A stretch of DNA of 64,000 nucleotides from Ahrensia sp. (GTDB taxonomy: Bacteria > Pseudomonadota > Alphaproteobacteria > Rhizobiales > Rhizobiaceae): positions 1 to 64,000 of the forward strand of contig PAKZ01000001.1 in the NCBI GenBank assembly GCA_002706335.1, written 5' to 3'. Position numbers and translations under genes: made by a program. The first letter of the stretch is position 1, and each line of letters opens with the position of its first letter. Under the pieces are notes generated by a model. It worked only from the letters and a program-made list of their open reading frames with translations. It was not told the origin of the DNA and made no database searches. Below, piece after piece: positions 1 through 8,556 of the stretch.

Positions 1-288
1 CCTTAAGGGCATACCCCATGCGGGAACCTCTTCCCGCACGACAGGCGCCGGCCCTTCCCCTGTTTGCCGGTGCGCACGCAGGCTTCCAATGAAAGGGCAT
101 CGTCAGGGTAAGGTAGGTGGATGCGCGGTGGATAAAATTGGTTCGGATTAGCCGGATTTCGGGGATTTGCAGCGATGGCTATCCCACCCGCTGTCATCCT
201 CGGGTCAAGCCCGAGGATGACGGCGAGGGGATAGACTTTGCGGCTAACCGCAAACATCCTGTGTGGCGGCCGGACGCAACAGGGTCGA
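1..288. other. intergenic, no gene supported
   Basis: Short overlapping frames are open here on both strands, but none has a recognisable family, a good ribosome site or codon use like the neighbours. The only clear structure is the hairpin repeat at 193-221. A gene cut by the left edge cannot be excluded. Confidence 0.5.
193..221. repeat. palindromic repeat, 12-bp stem, loop TCAAG
   Basis: Two arms reading GTCATCCTCGGG and its exact complement surround a 5-nt loop. The layout (GTCATCC outer stem, NCAAG loop) matches the three related palindromes at 814-1363. Palindromes of this type are common between genes in Alphaproteobacteria. It could also work as a transcript hairpin for the small minus-strand gene at 289-588, whose 3' end faces it. 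Confidence 0.75.
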
Positions 289-588
289 TTACTTCGGCGG
301 CGTGAACCGTGCGTAGTTCGGGCAGTGTTTCGAATCAAATGAAGCACATCCGGTGTAGCCGCCTTCATGGGTATAGCCGGTGCAGCAGACCCGTTCCGTG
401 CTGTCCGGACCGGCGGTGAAGCTGTTTGAAGACGCTCCGCTTTGCTGTGAATTTGAGTTTTTCTTTATGACCTGATTTTGAATCTGAATGATTTTCAGAC
501 CTGAATCGGCGTTGGCAGCGTTCGGGACGAGAGTAATGACCGTAACAAAGAGAGCAGTCATAAGAGCGATTGTCGATGATCGTTTCAT
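289..588 (-). CDS. small secreted hypothetical protein
   Basis: A 99-residue protein of unknown family. It opens with a basic residue, a hydrophobic stretch at about residues 8-24 and a probable signal peptidase site after ANA (about residues 25-27), so it is likely exported to the periplasm. The mature part is rich in Ser, Asn and Gln and then has four cysteines, two of them adjacent (CC), in a glycine-rich tail, so disulfides are plausible. The start is supported by AGGAGA about nine bases upstream. No neighbour shares its direction, and no function can be assigned. It may belong to a lineage-specific secreted family. Confidence 0.6.
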   Translation of the reverse strand: MKRSSTIALMTALFVTVITLVPNAANADSGLKIIQIQNQVIKKNSNSQQSGASSNSFTAGPDSTERVCCTGYTHEGGYTGCASFDSKHCPNYARFTPPK

Positions 589-813
589 TTCTTGATTCTC
601 CTGTGTCGATGCAGCCAGATTGACTTGTTGGCCGCGTCCAGGCTGTGCGCTCTTACACGCCCCGTCGAAGTCAAGGTCGATTCGGCGCCTTTGTCTGAAC
701 TGCAGGGATCTGTCGGGCAGGATGGAGCATCATAAGCAAAGACGAGGAGCAAGCGCCGTGCGGCGGCTGCCTCGGGACGTCTGGGGCTTCGAGCGGTTGC
801 CGTCGGAGCCTCT

Positions 814-850
814 GGAATGGATCCCTGTGACAAGCACAGGGATGACGGCG
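814..850 (+). repeat. palindromic repeat copy A
   Basis: A core of ATCCCTGTG, loop ACAAG and CACAGGGAT is preceded by GGAATGG and followed by GACGGCG. It is nearly identical to copy C at 1326-1363 and to the reverse complement of copy B at 947-980. Confidence 0.9.
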
Positions 851-946
851 GAGAGGGGTAGTATCGGAGCCTTCTGGACAGGCTCTTGGCCTTCCGGGTT
901 TTCATATGCGCGATATTCAGCGATTGGCTGCCTTACCTTACCACTC

Positions 947-980
947 CGTCATCCCTGTGCTTGTCACAGGGATCCATTCC
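947..980 (-). repeat. palindromic repeat copy B (inverted)
   Basis: This is the reverse complement of copy A, with the same flanks (CGTC before, ATTCC after). It ends 14 bases before the GIY-YIG start codon and so forms the left bracket of that gene. Confidence 0.9.
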
Positions 981-994
981 GGTAACGTCTCCGA

Positions 995-1285
995 ATGGGG
1001 CGCGTGGGGTATGTCTACATCCTGGCATCGAAGAAGGGCGGGACGCTTTATACCGGCGTTACCAGCGATCTGGCGCGGCGGATCTACGAGCACGAGATCG
1101 GCTACGGCTCCAAGTTCACCGCACGATACGGCGTGAAGCGGCTGGTCTGGTTTCAGGAATATGGCGACATCACCGAGGCGATCCGGCGCGAGAAGACGAT
1201 CAAGAAATGGCCGCGGCAGTGGCGGGTCAATTTGATCGAGGAAAACAATCCGGACTGGAACGACCTGCGGCGGCTGTTGTGGTGA
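995..1285 (+). CDS. GIY-YIG nuclease domain protein
   Basis: A 96-residue single-domain GIY-YIG endonuclease of the UvrC/UPF0213-like small family. The first motif is YVYIL (residues 6-10) and the second LYTG (18-21), followed by the conserved Arg region DLARRIYEH (25-33). A lysine- and arginine-rich helix REKTIKKW comes later, and the usual small-family ending NPDWNDL closes the protein. Length is normal for the family. The expected activity is metal-dependent DNA cleavage, with unknown substrate. The gene sits alone between two inverted copies of the same palindromic repeat (947-980 and 1326-1363), a context that suggests a link between enzyme and repeat but does not prove it. Confidence 0.9.
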   Translation: MGRVGYVYILASKKGGTLYTGVTSDLARRIYEHEIGYGSKFTARYGVKRLVWFQEYGDITEAIRREKTIKKWPRQWRVNLIEENNPDWNDLRRLLW

Positions 1286-1325
1286 GGGCGGTTTGTGGCC
1301 TCGGGCGGATGGCGCGGCGGGCTCT

Positions 1326-1363
1326 GGAATGGATCCCTGTGACGAGCACAGGGATGACGGCGG
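1326..1363 (+). repeat. palindromic repeat copy C
   Basis: Same sequence as copy A with one visible change in the loop (ACGAG instead of ACAAG). It lies 40 bases after the GIY-YIG stop codon and 26 bases beyond the uvrD stop, so it may also act as a hairpin at the end of the uvrD transcript. Confidence 0.9.
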
Positions 1364-1388
1364 GTTAGAGGCGTCGGGGAGAGGCGGG

Positions 1389-4001
1389 TCACACCTTCTC
1401 AACAAACCCGTCCAGAACCCGCTTCTGCCCGGCCTTGTCGAAGTCCACTGTCAGCTTGTTGCCTTCCACGGCCACCACGTTGCCATTGCCGAACTTCATG
1501 TGGAAGACGCGGTCGCCTTTCGAGAAGGCCGACGGGGTGTCGGAGACGGATTTGGCGACGAGTTCGCCTTCTATGGTGCGGCCTTTGACTGACTTGCGGC
1601 CGGCGCCGTAACCTGAATCCGTCTCGCCATAGCCGATGCGCTCGACGCCGACGCCGGAGCGCGAGCCCCAGTTCTGGGCGGTGCCGGAATTGCGGTTTTG
1701 CTGCGCGCGCTGCCAGCCGGGCGAGGAGCGATTGGTGGTGAAGGGGTCCACCCGGTCGAAGCGGGAGCCGCCATAGGAGCCGTACCCGCCATAGTCGGAG
1801 GATTGCTCGGCGACGTCGCAATGGGCGGCGGGGAGCTCGTCGAGGAAGCGCGACGGGACGGTGGCCTGCCAGAGGCCGTGGATGCGGCGGTTGGAGACGA
1901 ACCATATGTGGCAGTTGAGCTTGGCGCGCGTCAGGCCGACATAGGCGAGGCGGCGCTCTTCCTCCAGGCCGGAGCGACCGCCCTCGTCCAGAGCGCGCTG
2001 GTGCGGGAACAGGCCTTCCTCCCAGCCGGGCAGGAAAACGGTCTCGAATTCCAGCCCCTTGGCGGAATGCAGCGTCATGATCGAGACCTTGTCGTCGCTG
2101 GCGTTCTGCTCGGTGTCCATGACGAGGGAGACATGTTCGAGATAGGCGCGCAGGCTCTCGAACTCCTCCATGGAGCGGATCAGTTCCTTCAGGTTTTCCA
2201 GCCGGCCGGGGGCCTCTGCCGAGCGGTCGGCCTGCCACATGGCAGTGTAGCCGCTCTCGTCGAGGATTTCCTCGGCCAGCTGGTGATGCGGCGTGTTTTC
2301 GAGACGCTCCTGCCAGCGCTCGAAATTCTCGACCAGCTCGCGCAGCGCGGCGCGGGGCTTCGGCTTCATCTCCTCGGTCTGGACGATCTCGGCCGCGGCG
2401 GCGAGCATGGGAATGTCGCGGGCGCGGCCATAGTCGTGGATCAGCCGCACGGAGGCGTCGCCGAGGCCGCGCTTCGGCGTGTTGACGATGCGCTCGAAGG
2501 CGAGGTCGTCGGCGGGCTGGGCGACGACGCGGAAATAGGCCATGGCGTCGCGGATCTCGAGGCGCTCATAGAAGCGCGGGCCGCCGATGACGCGGTATTC
2601 GATGCCCATCCTGAGGAAGCGTTCCTCGAATTCGCGCATCTGGAAGGAGGCGCGAACGAGGATGGCCATGTCGTTCAGATTGTGGCCGTTGCGCTGCAGC
2701 GCCTCGATCTCTTCGCCGACGGCGCGGGCTTCCTCTTCCGAATCCCAGGCGGCGTGGACCTTGACCGGGGATTGGTCGGGGTCGGCGGCGTCGGTGAACA
2801 GCGTCTTGCCGAGCCGGCCCTCATTGTGGGCGATCAGATGCGAGGCTGCGCCGAGAATATGGTGGGTCGAGCGGTAGTTGCGTTCGAGGCGGATGACGGC
2901 GGCGCCGGGAAAGTCCTTCTCGAAGCGCAGGATGTTGTCGACCTCGGCACCGCGCCAGCCATAGATGGACTGGTCGTCGTCGCCCACACAACAGATGTTG
3001 ATCTTGTTCTCGCTCGCGGGCCGTTCCGCGCCTTGCGGCGCTGGCCCTCCGCGGGGGCCTCGCAAAGGCTCGGACGCCCGGTCGGGCTTGCCGCCTTCGG
3101 CGGGGGTGGGCGTGCCGGAGATATCGTAGGCGGCCGAAGCCTCCTGCAGGCCGGTTCCGGCCTTCTTCTTCGGCCTCTGCGCGAGGAGGCGCAGCCACAT
3201 ATATTGGGCGGTGTTGGTGTCCTGGTACTCGTCGACCAGGATGTATTTGAAGCGGCGGTGATAATCCGACAGCACATCCGGGTGGTCGCGGAAGATGCGG
3301 ATGGGGTGGCAGAGGAGGGCGCCGAAATCGACGGCGTTCAGGGTCTTCAGGCGGTCCTGATAGGCCTGGAAAAGCTCGCGGCCCTTGCCGTTGGCGAAGG
3401 CGCGGGCGTCGCCTTCCGGGATGTCCTTCGGGCCGTAGCCCTTGTTCTTCCAGCCGTCGATCATCTGCGCGAAGGTGCGCGGCGCCCAGCGCTTGTCGTC
3501 GAGGCCCTCGGCCTGGATGACCTGCTTGATCAGGCGGATCTGGTCGTCGGTGTCGAGGATGGTGAAATCGGAGCGCAGGCCGGCGAGCTCGGCGTGGCGG
3601 CGCAGGATCTTGACGCCGATCGAGTGGAAGGGGCCGAGCCAGGGCATGCCCTCGACCGCCTCGCCGACGAGAATGCCGATGCGCTCCTTCATCTCGCGGG
3701 CGGCCTTGTTGGTGAAGGTGACCGCGAGGATCTGCGACGGCCAGGCGAGGCCGAGCGACAATATGTGGGCGATGCGGGTCGTCAGCACCCGCGTCTTGCC
3801 GGTGCCGGCGCCGGCCAGCACGAGGACCGGACCCTCGGTGGTCTCGACGGCGCGGCGCTGCTCCTCGTTCAGGCCTTCGAGATAGTTCGGGCGCTGCGGC
3901 GGGCGGCGTGCCTGCATGGCGCGCGCGGCCAGGCCCGATGCGGCAGGTGCTGCGCGGGGAGGCTCGTCGCCGAAAGGGATGTCGTCGAAAGGGTCGCTCA
4001 T
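1389..4001 (-). CDS. uvrD: ATP-dependent DNA helicase, UvrD/PcrA family
   Basis: An 870-residue superfamily 1A helicase that unwinds DNA 3' to 5' in nucleotide excision and mismatch repair. Visible motifs are the Q-motif region LNEEQRRAV, Walker A GAGTGKT (residues 64-70), Walker B VDEYQDTN (about 255), motif III GDDDQSIYGWRGA, motif IV LERNYRS, motif V TLHSAKGLEF and motif VI VGLTRAK. The N terminus is a disordered, Pro/Ala-rich extension typical of alphaproteobacterial copies, and the C terminus (about 810-870) is the Tudor-like tail that contacts RNA polymerase. Between the second and third motifs (about residues 270-332) there is a low-complexity Pro/Gly/Arg insert partly encoded by a repeat element (3011-3067). 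The insert keeps the frame, so the enzyme is probably active. Confidence 0.95.
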   Translation of the reverse strand: MSDPFDDIPFGDEPPRAAPAASGLAARAMQARRPPQRPNYLEGLNEEQRRAVETTEGPVLVLAGAGTGKTRVLTTRIAHILSLGLAWPSQILAVTFTNKAAREMKERIGILVGEAVEGMPWLGPFHSIGVKILRRHAELAGLRSDFTILDTDDQIRLIKQVIQAEGLDDKRWAPRTFAQMIDGWKNKGYGPKDIPEGDARAFANGKGRELFQAYQDRLKTLNAVDFGALLCHPIRIFRDHPDVLSDYHRRFKYILVDEYQDTNTAQYMWLRLLAQRPKKKAGTGLQEASAAYDISGTPTPAEGGKPDRASEPLRGPRGGPAPQGAERPASENKINICCVGDDDQSIYGWRGAEVDNILRFEKDFPGAAVIRLERNYRSTHHILGAASHLIAHNEGRLGKTLFTDAADPDQSPVKVHAAWDSEEEARAVGEEIEALQRNGHNLNDMAILVRASFQMREFEERFLRMGIEYRVIGGPRFYERLEIRDAMAYFRVVAQPADDLAFERIVNTPKRGLGDASVRLIHDYGRARDIPMLAAAAEIVQTEEMKPKPRAALRELVENFERWQERLENTPHHQLAEEILDESGYTAMWQADRSAEAPGRLENLKELIRSMEEFESLRAYLEHVSLVMDTEQNASDDKVSIMTLHSAKGLEFETVFLPGWEEGLFPHQRALDEGGRSGLEEERRLAYVGLTRAKLNCHIWFVSNRRIHGLWQATVPSRFLDELPAAHCDVAEQSSDYGGYGSYGGSRFDRVDPFTTNRSSPGWQRAQQNRNSGTAQNWGSRSGVGVERIGYGETDSGYGAGRKSVKGRTIEGELVAKSVSDTPSAFSKGDRVFHMKFGNGNVVAVEGNKLTVDFDKAGQKRVLDGFVEKV
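3011..3067. repeat. repeat element inside uvrD, translated in frame
   Basis: This GC-rich segment matches the intergenic sequence at 21527-21575 over about 45 bases with few differences (shared blocks GGGCCGTT, CGCGCC, GGCGCTGG and GCGGGGGCC). It also shares GCCGTT and GCTGGCCCTCC with 12172-12230. It encodes roughly residues 312-331 of UvrD. Confidence 0.65.
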
Positions 4002-4249
4002 TGTCCGTGAATGTAGTGATTCGACAGTGAAAGACCAGAACGAAAGGGGAATGACAAGGCGATGCCGCGATTGACAGCGGTTCGGTCCACCGATTTCATG
4101 GCGCGTGGCCGGATGCGGCCGGCAGCCCGCGCCGTTTACGGCATGGCGAACGCATCCACAGCTTCACCTTCGTCAATCCTTTTCAGATGGCGAGCGGTTC
4201 AGCAATGCGGGCACTGAACGTTGAAATGCCATCGGACAGGATGGACGAC

Positions 4250-4774
4250 ATGCGCGATTATCGCGACGCGAAGGCCATGGCGAAAGCCATGCGCGAGGAA
4301 CTTTCGAGAGACGGTATCGAACTGGCGCATTCGCGCGCGCTGGAAATCGTGGCGCGGCAATTCGGTTTCGAGACCTGGAATATCCTGTCATCGAAGATCG
4401 CCGCCGCTGACGGCGTCGGGCTGGCGCCGGCCATGCCGATCGTGCGGATCTTCGATGTCGACAAGGCGCGGGAATTCTATCTGGGATTCCTCGGTTTCTC
4501 GGTCGACTGGGAGCATCGCTTCGGCGACGACTACCCGCTCTATTTCCAGGTCTCGCGCGGCGATCTGCGGCTGCATCTTTCCGAACATGCGGGCGACGCC
4601 ACGCCGGGCTGCAATATGGTGGTCCCGACAACCGGGATCGAGGCGTTCCATGCGGAACTGTCGGGCAAGCAGTATCGCTACATGAAACCGGGGCTGGAGA
4701 GGCAGGACTGGGGGCTGGAAATGCAGGTGACGGACCCGTTCCAGAACCGCATACGCTTTATCGAGCAGAACTGA
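4250..4774 (+). CDS. glyoxalase/bleomycin-resistance superfamily protein
   Basis: About 174 residues. The first 50 form a helical module (DYRDAKAMAKAMREEL, then a region ending in FGFETWNIL) that is often fused in front of a single VOC domain in proteins annotated only as glyoxalase superfamily. The VOC fold follows: PIVRIFDVDKAREFY, then FLGFSVDWEHRF, and the closing DPFQNRIRFIE. Candidate metal ligands include the His in RLHLSEH and the last Glu. The reaction is unknown; relatives are lyases, dioxygenases or antibiotic-binding proteins. The upstream ATGs at 4187, 4205 and 4241 are in frame, but family members normally begin MRDYRDAKAM and AGGATGG precedes 4250, so that start is preferred. 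Confidence 0.8.
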   Translation: MRDYRDAKAMAKAMREELSRDGIELAHSRALEIVARQFGFETWNILSSKIAAADGVGLAPAMPIVRIFDVDKAREFYLGFLGFSVDWEHRFGDDYPLYFQVSRGDLRLHLSEHAGDATPGCNMVVPTTGIEAFHAELSGKQYRYMKPGLERQDWGLEMQVTDPFQNRIRFIEQN

Positions 4775-4788
4775 AGCGCGCATGAGAA

Positions 4789-4814
4789 AAGGGCGGCCCG
4801 GGGGGACCGCCCTT
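4789..4814. terminator. bidirectional terminator
   Basis: AAGGGCGG and CCGCCCTT form a perfect 8-bp stem around a 10-nt loop, with A-rich sequence on the left and T residues at the right arm. It lies between two convergent genes (stops at 4774 and 4837) and can serve both. Confidence 0.7.
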
Positions 4815-4836
4815 CCGTGCACTATCGGAGTGGGTA

Positions 4837-5517
4837 TTACTCCGCCGGTGCAACAGGCTCATTTTCCGGCGCGACCGGGGTCAGGGCGCTGGTCGTGCCC
4901 GCATCCGTACCTGTCGCAGCGCCCATGCCTTCCATGTTCTGCTTGCGCTGCTCGGCGGCCATCTGTTCTTCCTTGGTGACGAATTCCGGCGCGGCCTCGA
5001 GATCCTCGCGGGTCGTGTCGAGGGTCAGCTTCAGGTCGCCGGCTTCGACATTTTCGCTGATCGTCAGATCCTGGAAGCGGACGCCGACATTCTTCTCGCC
5101 GATGCCAAGGAAGCCGCCGACGCCGATGATGACGCCTTCGAAGTCACCTTCGGACGAGATGATCAGGTCGTTGATGTCGCCAAGCGTTTCGTCCTGGCTG
5201 TTAACGACCGTGTGGCCGACTAGCTTGGTGGAGCGGAACTGGTTGTCCGCCTCGTAGACGAAGAACATGCCGTCATCGCCAGCCTGATCTGCCGCGGCGG
5301 TCGCGGTGTCGTCCTTCTCGACGCCCGGGGCCATTTCCTCGGTCTGGCCGGTCATGGTGTCGCCGGTGTCATTGTCCATCGCGTTGCCGGCATCGTCGCT
5401 CGGCAGGATGACGGTGGATTCACCGCTGGCCGGGGCCTGGTCCTGTGCGAAGGACGGGGCCATCGGGGCCATGATGAGGGCGAGACAGGCGGTCGATGTC
5501 AAAAGCGTGCGTTTCAT
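4837..5517 (-). CDS. secreted PRC-barrel domain protein
   Basis: A 226-residue exported protein. Residues 1-24 are a signal peptide ending SFA. Next comes a Thr/Asp/Met-rich acidic linker, then one PRC-barrel domain (about residues 95-160: STKLVGHTVV, LGDINDLII, EGVIIGVGGFLGIG). A Gln/Met-rich stretch and an acidic, Pro-rich tail follow. PRC-barrel proteins of this shape are abundant periplasmic or envelope proteins in rhizobia and relatives. The family is linked to photosynthetic reaction centres and RimM, but in this group the role is unknown. The start is supported by GAGGAGA just upstream. It is monocistronic and convergent with the glyoxalase-fold gene. Confidence 0.85.
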   Translation of the reverse strand: MKRTLLTSTACLALIMAPMAPSFAQDQAPASGESTVILPSDDAGNAMDNDTGDTMTGQTEEMAPGVEKDDTATAAADQAGDDGMFFVYEADNQFRSTKLVGHTVVNSQDETLGDINDLIISSEGDFEGVIIGVGGFLGIGEKNVGVRFQDLTISENVEAGDLKLTLDTTREDLEAAPEFVTKEEQMAAEQRKQNMEGMGAATGTDAGTTSALTPVAPENEPVAPAE

Positions 5518-5722
5518 AACGATCTCCTCTTTTCACGGGCGTCGCGTCTGGCGAGCCTTCGGAACAAAAACGGTTGTATCGGCCGATCCGTTCCCGGAAG
5601 GCGGGAACAAACCGCGACAGCGCTGAAACACAGTGTGATGGAACCGAACGGCCTGATGGCTCGCAAAAAGGCGGTCTTCATAACCGCTCGGCAGCGAGAT
5701 GCAGCCGTGTTATGGGCGAAAC

Positions 5723-6784
5723 ATGTATCGCGCATTCAAACGCCTGCCGGCAGCGCTCCTGCTGCTTCTCGCCCTGCAGGGCTGCACCGGCATTTCCTAT
5801 TACGCACAATCGCTGGACGGCCATGTGAAGCTGCTCGCGGCGCGGCAGAATGTGGAGACGCTGATCGCCGATCCGTCGCAGCCGAGAGATTTGCGCGCGG
5901 CAATGGTGGCGGCGCGCGACATCAGGCGTTATGCGAGCGACGAACTGGCGCTGCCGGACAATGACAGCTATCGCGCCTATGTCGACACCCATCGCGACTA
6001 CGTGACGGTGGCGGTGTTCGCCGCGCCGGAATTCTCGCTCGCCGCGCAAAGCTGGTGTTTCCCCGTGTTCGGCTGTGTGCCCTATCGCGGCTATTTCTCG
6101 GAGAAGGCGGCAGTGAAATTCGCCGCCGAGACGAGAGAGCAGGGGCTGGATGTCTATGTCACGGGCATCACGGCCTATTCGACGCTCGGATGGTTCAGCG
6201 ACCCGCTGCTCAACACGATGTTCACCGAGGACGAGACCTATCTGGCCGGGCCGGTGTTCCACGAGCTGGCGCATCAGCGCTTCTATGTGCGCAACGATAC
6301 CGCCTTCAACGAGGCTTTCGCCGTCGCCGTGGAGACCGCCGGCGTGCGCAAATGGCTGACCGACCGGAACGACGCAGCCGGATTGAAGCGCTACGAGGCG
6401 GGCAGACGCCGGCAAGCCGAGTTCGTCGCGCTGCTGGGTGAGGCGCGCAAGGAGTTGGCCGCGGTCTATGACGGGCCTGGCGGCGACGCGCAGAAGCGGG
6501 CCGCGAAGGCCGACGTCTTTGAGCGATTGCGGGCGCGATACCGGCACATGCGGGACGGACGATGGGGCGGCTACTCCGGCTATGACGCGTGGTTCGACGG
6601 GCCGATCAACAATGCGAAGCTTGCCGCGAGCGGCTTTTACAATGACCTCGTGCCCGACTTCGAGCGCCTGTTCGCGGCCTGTTCGGGCAGCTATCCGGAG
6701 TTCTATGCGGCGGTGGAGCGTCTCGGCGCGCTGGATCGCGAGCGACGACATGCGGCACTGAAGGCCGTAAACAGCTGCGACTGA
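5723..6784 (+). CDS. putative lipoprotein aminopeptidase (PF10023-type)
   Basis: About 353 residues. The N terminus is a lipoprotein signal (basic start, Leu-rich core, lipobox LQGC), so the mature protein should be tethered to a membrane on the periplasmic side. The domain matches the predicted aminopeptidase family that begins SYYAQSLDGHVKLLAARQ. It carries the zinc motif HELAH at about residues 178-182, followed by NEAFA with the third ligand, and the late block YNDLVPDFERLF. The family is predicted to hydrolyse peptides; the substrate is unknown. An in-frame ATG at 5699 exists, but starting at 5723 gives a normal lipoprotein leader. Confidence 0.85.
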   Translation: MYRAFKRLPAALLLLLALQGCTGISYYAQSLDGHVKLLAARQNVETLIADPSQPRDLRAAMVAARDIRRYASDELALPDNDSYRAYVDTHRDYVTVAVFAAPEFSLAAQSWCFPVFGCVPYRGYFSEKAAVKFAAETREQGLDVYVTGITAYSTLGWFSDPLLNTMFTEDETYLAGPVFHELAHQRFYVRNDTAFNEAFAVAVETAGVRKWLTDRNDAAGLKRYEAGRRRQAEFVALLGEARKELAAVYDGPGGDAQKRAAKADVFERLRARYRHMRDGRWGGYSGYDAWFDGPINNAKLAASGFYNDLVPDFERLFAACSGSYPEFYAAVERLGALDRERRHAALKAVNSCD

Positions 6785-6912
6785 GCGGCCCGGTCCCTCG
6801 CGCCGTCGTGTTTATACGCGGTTGCCGGAACGAAACCAAAGGCGATAATGACGCGAGGGAGGCGGCGCTGTAGAACAGCGTTTCGCGCATTGTCACCATC
6901 GGGAGGAGAAAG

Positions 6913-8556
6913 ATGGAAGGCACGATCTTTGGCGAGGGGCTGGAGCGCAATCCGGCCAATTACCAGCCGCTGACGCCGCTGAAGCATTTGCAGCGGGCGG
7001 CCATGGTGTTTCCCGACCATACCGCCATCGTGCATGGCGATCTTCGCCGCAGCTATCGCGAATTCTATGCGCGTTCGCGCCAGCTCGCCTCGGCGCTGGA
7101 AAAGGCTGGCATCAAGCGCGGCGACACGGTGGCGGCGATGCTGTCCAACACGCCGGCCATGCTGGAAGCCCATCACGGCGTGCCGATGGCGGGCGCGGTG
7201 CTGCTGTCGATCAACACGCGGCTCGACGCCGACATCATCGCCTTCCAGCTCGACCATGGCGAGGCGAAGGTCGTGCTGATCGACCGCGAGTTTTCAGGCG
7301 TGATGCAGGCCGCGATCCAGCGGGCGGAATGCAATCCGCTGGTGATCAATTACGACGATCCGGAATATCCGAACGACGCACCTTTTCCGAAGGGAGCGAT
7401 GATCGGCGATCTCGAATACGAGGCGTTCATCGCCGACGGCGATCCGGAATTCGACTGGCAGATGCCGGCCGACGAATGGGATGCGATCTCGCTCAACTAC
7501 ACATCGGGGACGACGGGCAACCCGAAGGGCGTCGTCTATCACCATCGCGGCGCGGCCCTTATGGGCTATGCCAATGTCATTGCGAGCGGGATGGAAAAGC
7601 ACCCGGTCTATCTGTGGACGCTGCCGATGTTCCACTGCAACGGATGGTGCTTCCCCTGGACGCTGGCGGTGCAGGCGGGGACGCATGTGTGCCTGCGCTG
7701 GGTTCGGGCGGGCGCGATGTATGACGCGATTGCCGACCATGGCGTGACGCATCTGTGCGGAGCGCCGATCGTCATGTCGCTGCTGATCAACGCGCCCGAC
7801 GACGAAAAGCGCGACTTCCCGCAGACCGTGACCTTCAACACCGCGGCCGCGCCGCCGCCGGAAAGCGTGCTGGCCGGCATGGCCGAGGCGGGTTTCGAGG
7901 TGACGCATCTCTACGGGCTGACGGAAACCTACGGGCCGGCAGTCGTCAATGAGTGGCACGCGCAGTGGAACCTGCTCGACGGTCCACACAAGGCGGCGCA
8001 GAAGGCGCGGCAGGGCGTGCGCTACACGGCGCTGGAAGACGTGACCGTGATGGACCCGGAGACGATGCAAAAAGTGCCCGCCGACGGCGAGACGCTGGGC
8101 GAAGTGATGTTCCGGGGCAACATCGTCATGAAGGGGTACCTGAAGAACCCGTCGGCGACCGACGAGGCGTTTCGCGGCGGCTGGTTCCATTCGGGCGATC
8201 TCGGTGTGATGCACGAGGACGGCTATATCCAGCTCAAGGACCGGTCGAAGGACATCATCATCTCGGGCGGGGAGAACATCTCTTCGATAGAGGTGGAAGA
8301 CACGATCTACAAGCACCCCGCAGTGGCGGCCGTTGCCGTGGTAGCGCGGCCCGACGAGAAGTGGGGCGAGACGCCCTGCGCCTTCATCGAGCTGAAGCCG
8401 GGCAAGGAGGCGTCCGCCGACGAGATCGTCGCCCACTGCCGCAACCTGATCGCCCATTACAAATGTCCGCGCCACGTGGTGTTCTCGGAACTGCCGAAGA
8501 CCTCGACGGGCAAGATCCAGAAATATGTGCTGCGGGAGCAGGCGAAGGCGGTGTGA
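6913..8556 (+). CDS. AMP-dependent acyl-CoA ligase
   Basis: A 547-residue ANL-superfamily enzyme that activates a carboxylic acid with ATP and joins it to CoA. Visible core motifs are the P-loop NYTSGTTGNPKGVVYHH (about residues 195-211), A5 YGLTETYGP, A7 HSGDLGV, A8 KDRSKDIIISGGENIS and the catalytic Lys motif STGKIQKY near the end. Length and wording (LWTLPMFHCNGWCFPW) match the group annotated as long-chain acyl-CoA synthetase or methylmercaptopropionyl-CoA ligase (DmdB-like). Sequence alone does not separate these substrates. A strong GGGAGGA site precedes the start. The gene is monocistronic, and its stop overlaps the first base of a chemotaxis-receptor remnant. Confidence 0.92.
   Translation: MEGTIFGEGLERNPANYQPLTPLKHLQRAAMVFPDHTAIVHGDLRRSYREFYARSRQLASALEKAGIKRGDTVAAMLSNTPAMLEAHHGVPMAGAVLLSINTRLDADIIAFQLDHGEAKVVLIDREFSGVMQAAIQRAECNPLVINYDDPEYPNDAPFPKGAMIGDLEYEAFIADGDPEFDWQMPADEWDAISLNYTSGTTGNPKGVVYHHRGAALMGYANVIASGMEKHPVYLWTLPMFHCNGWCFPWTLAVQAGTHVCLRWVRAGAMYDAIADHGVTHLCGAPIVMSLLINAPDDEKRDFPQTVTFNTAAAPPPESVLAGMAEAGFEVTHLYGLTETYGPAVVNEWHAQWNLLDGPHKAAQKARQGVRYTALEDVTVMDPETMQKVPADGETLGEVMFRGNIVMKGYLKNPSATDEAFRGGWFHSGDLGVMHEDGYIQLKDRSKDIIISGGENISSIEVEDTIYKHPAVAAVAVVARPDEKWGETPCAFIELKPGKEASADEIVAHCRNLIAHYKCPRHVVFSELPKTSTGKIQKYVLREQAKAV

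Larger units (their letters stand above)
589..994. other. repeat-bearing intergenic stretch
   Basis: About 400 bases without a convincing gene. It holds two inverted copies of a palindromic repeat (814-850 and 947-980). The short frames that cross it translate the repeats themselves and are not credible proteins. Confidence 0.6.

Noticed and set aside
1698-4010. Very long plus-strand open frame opposite uvrD (770 residues)
   Set aside because: It is the antisense shadow of a strongly conserved helicase in a GC-rich genome; its Ala/Gly/Val/Asp-rich wording has no domain and no ribosome site.
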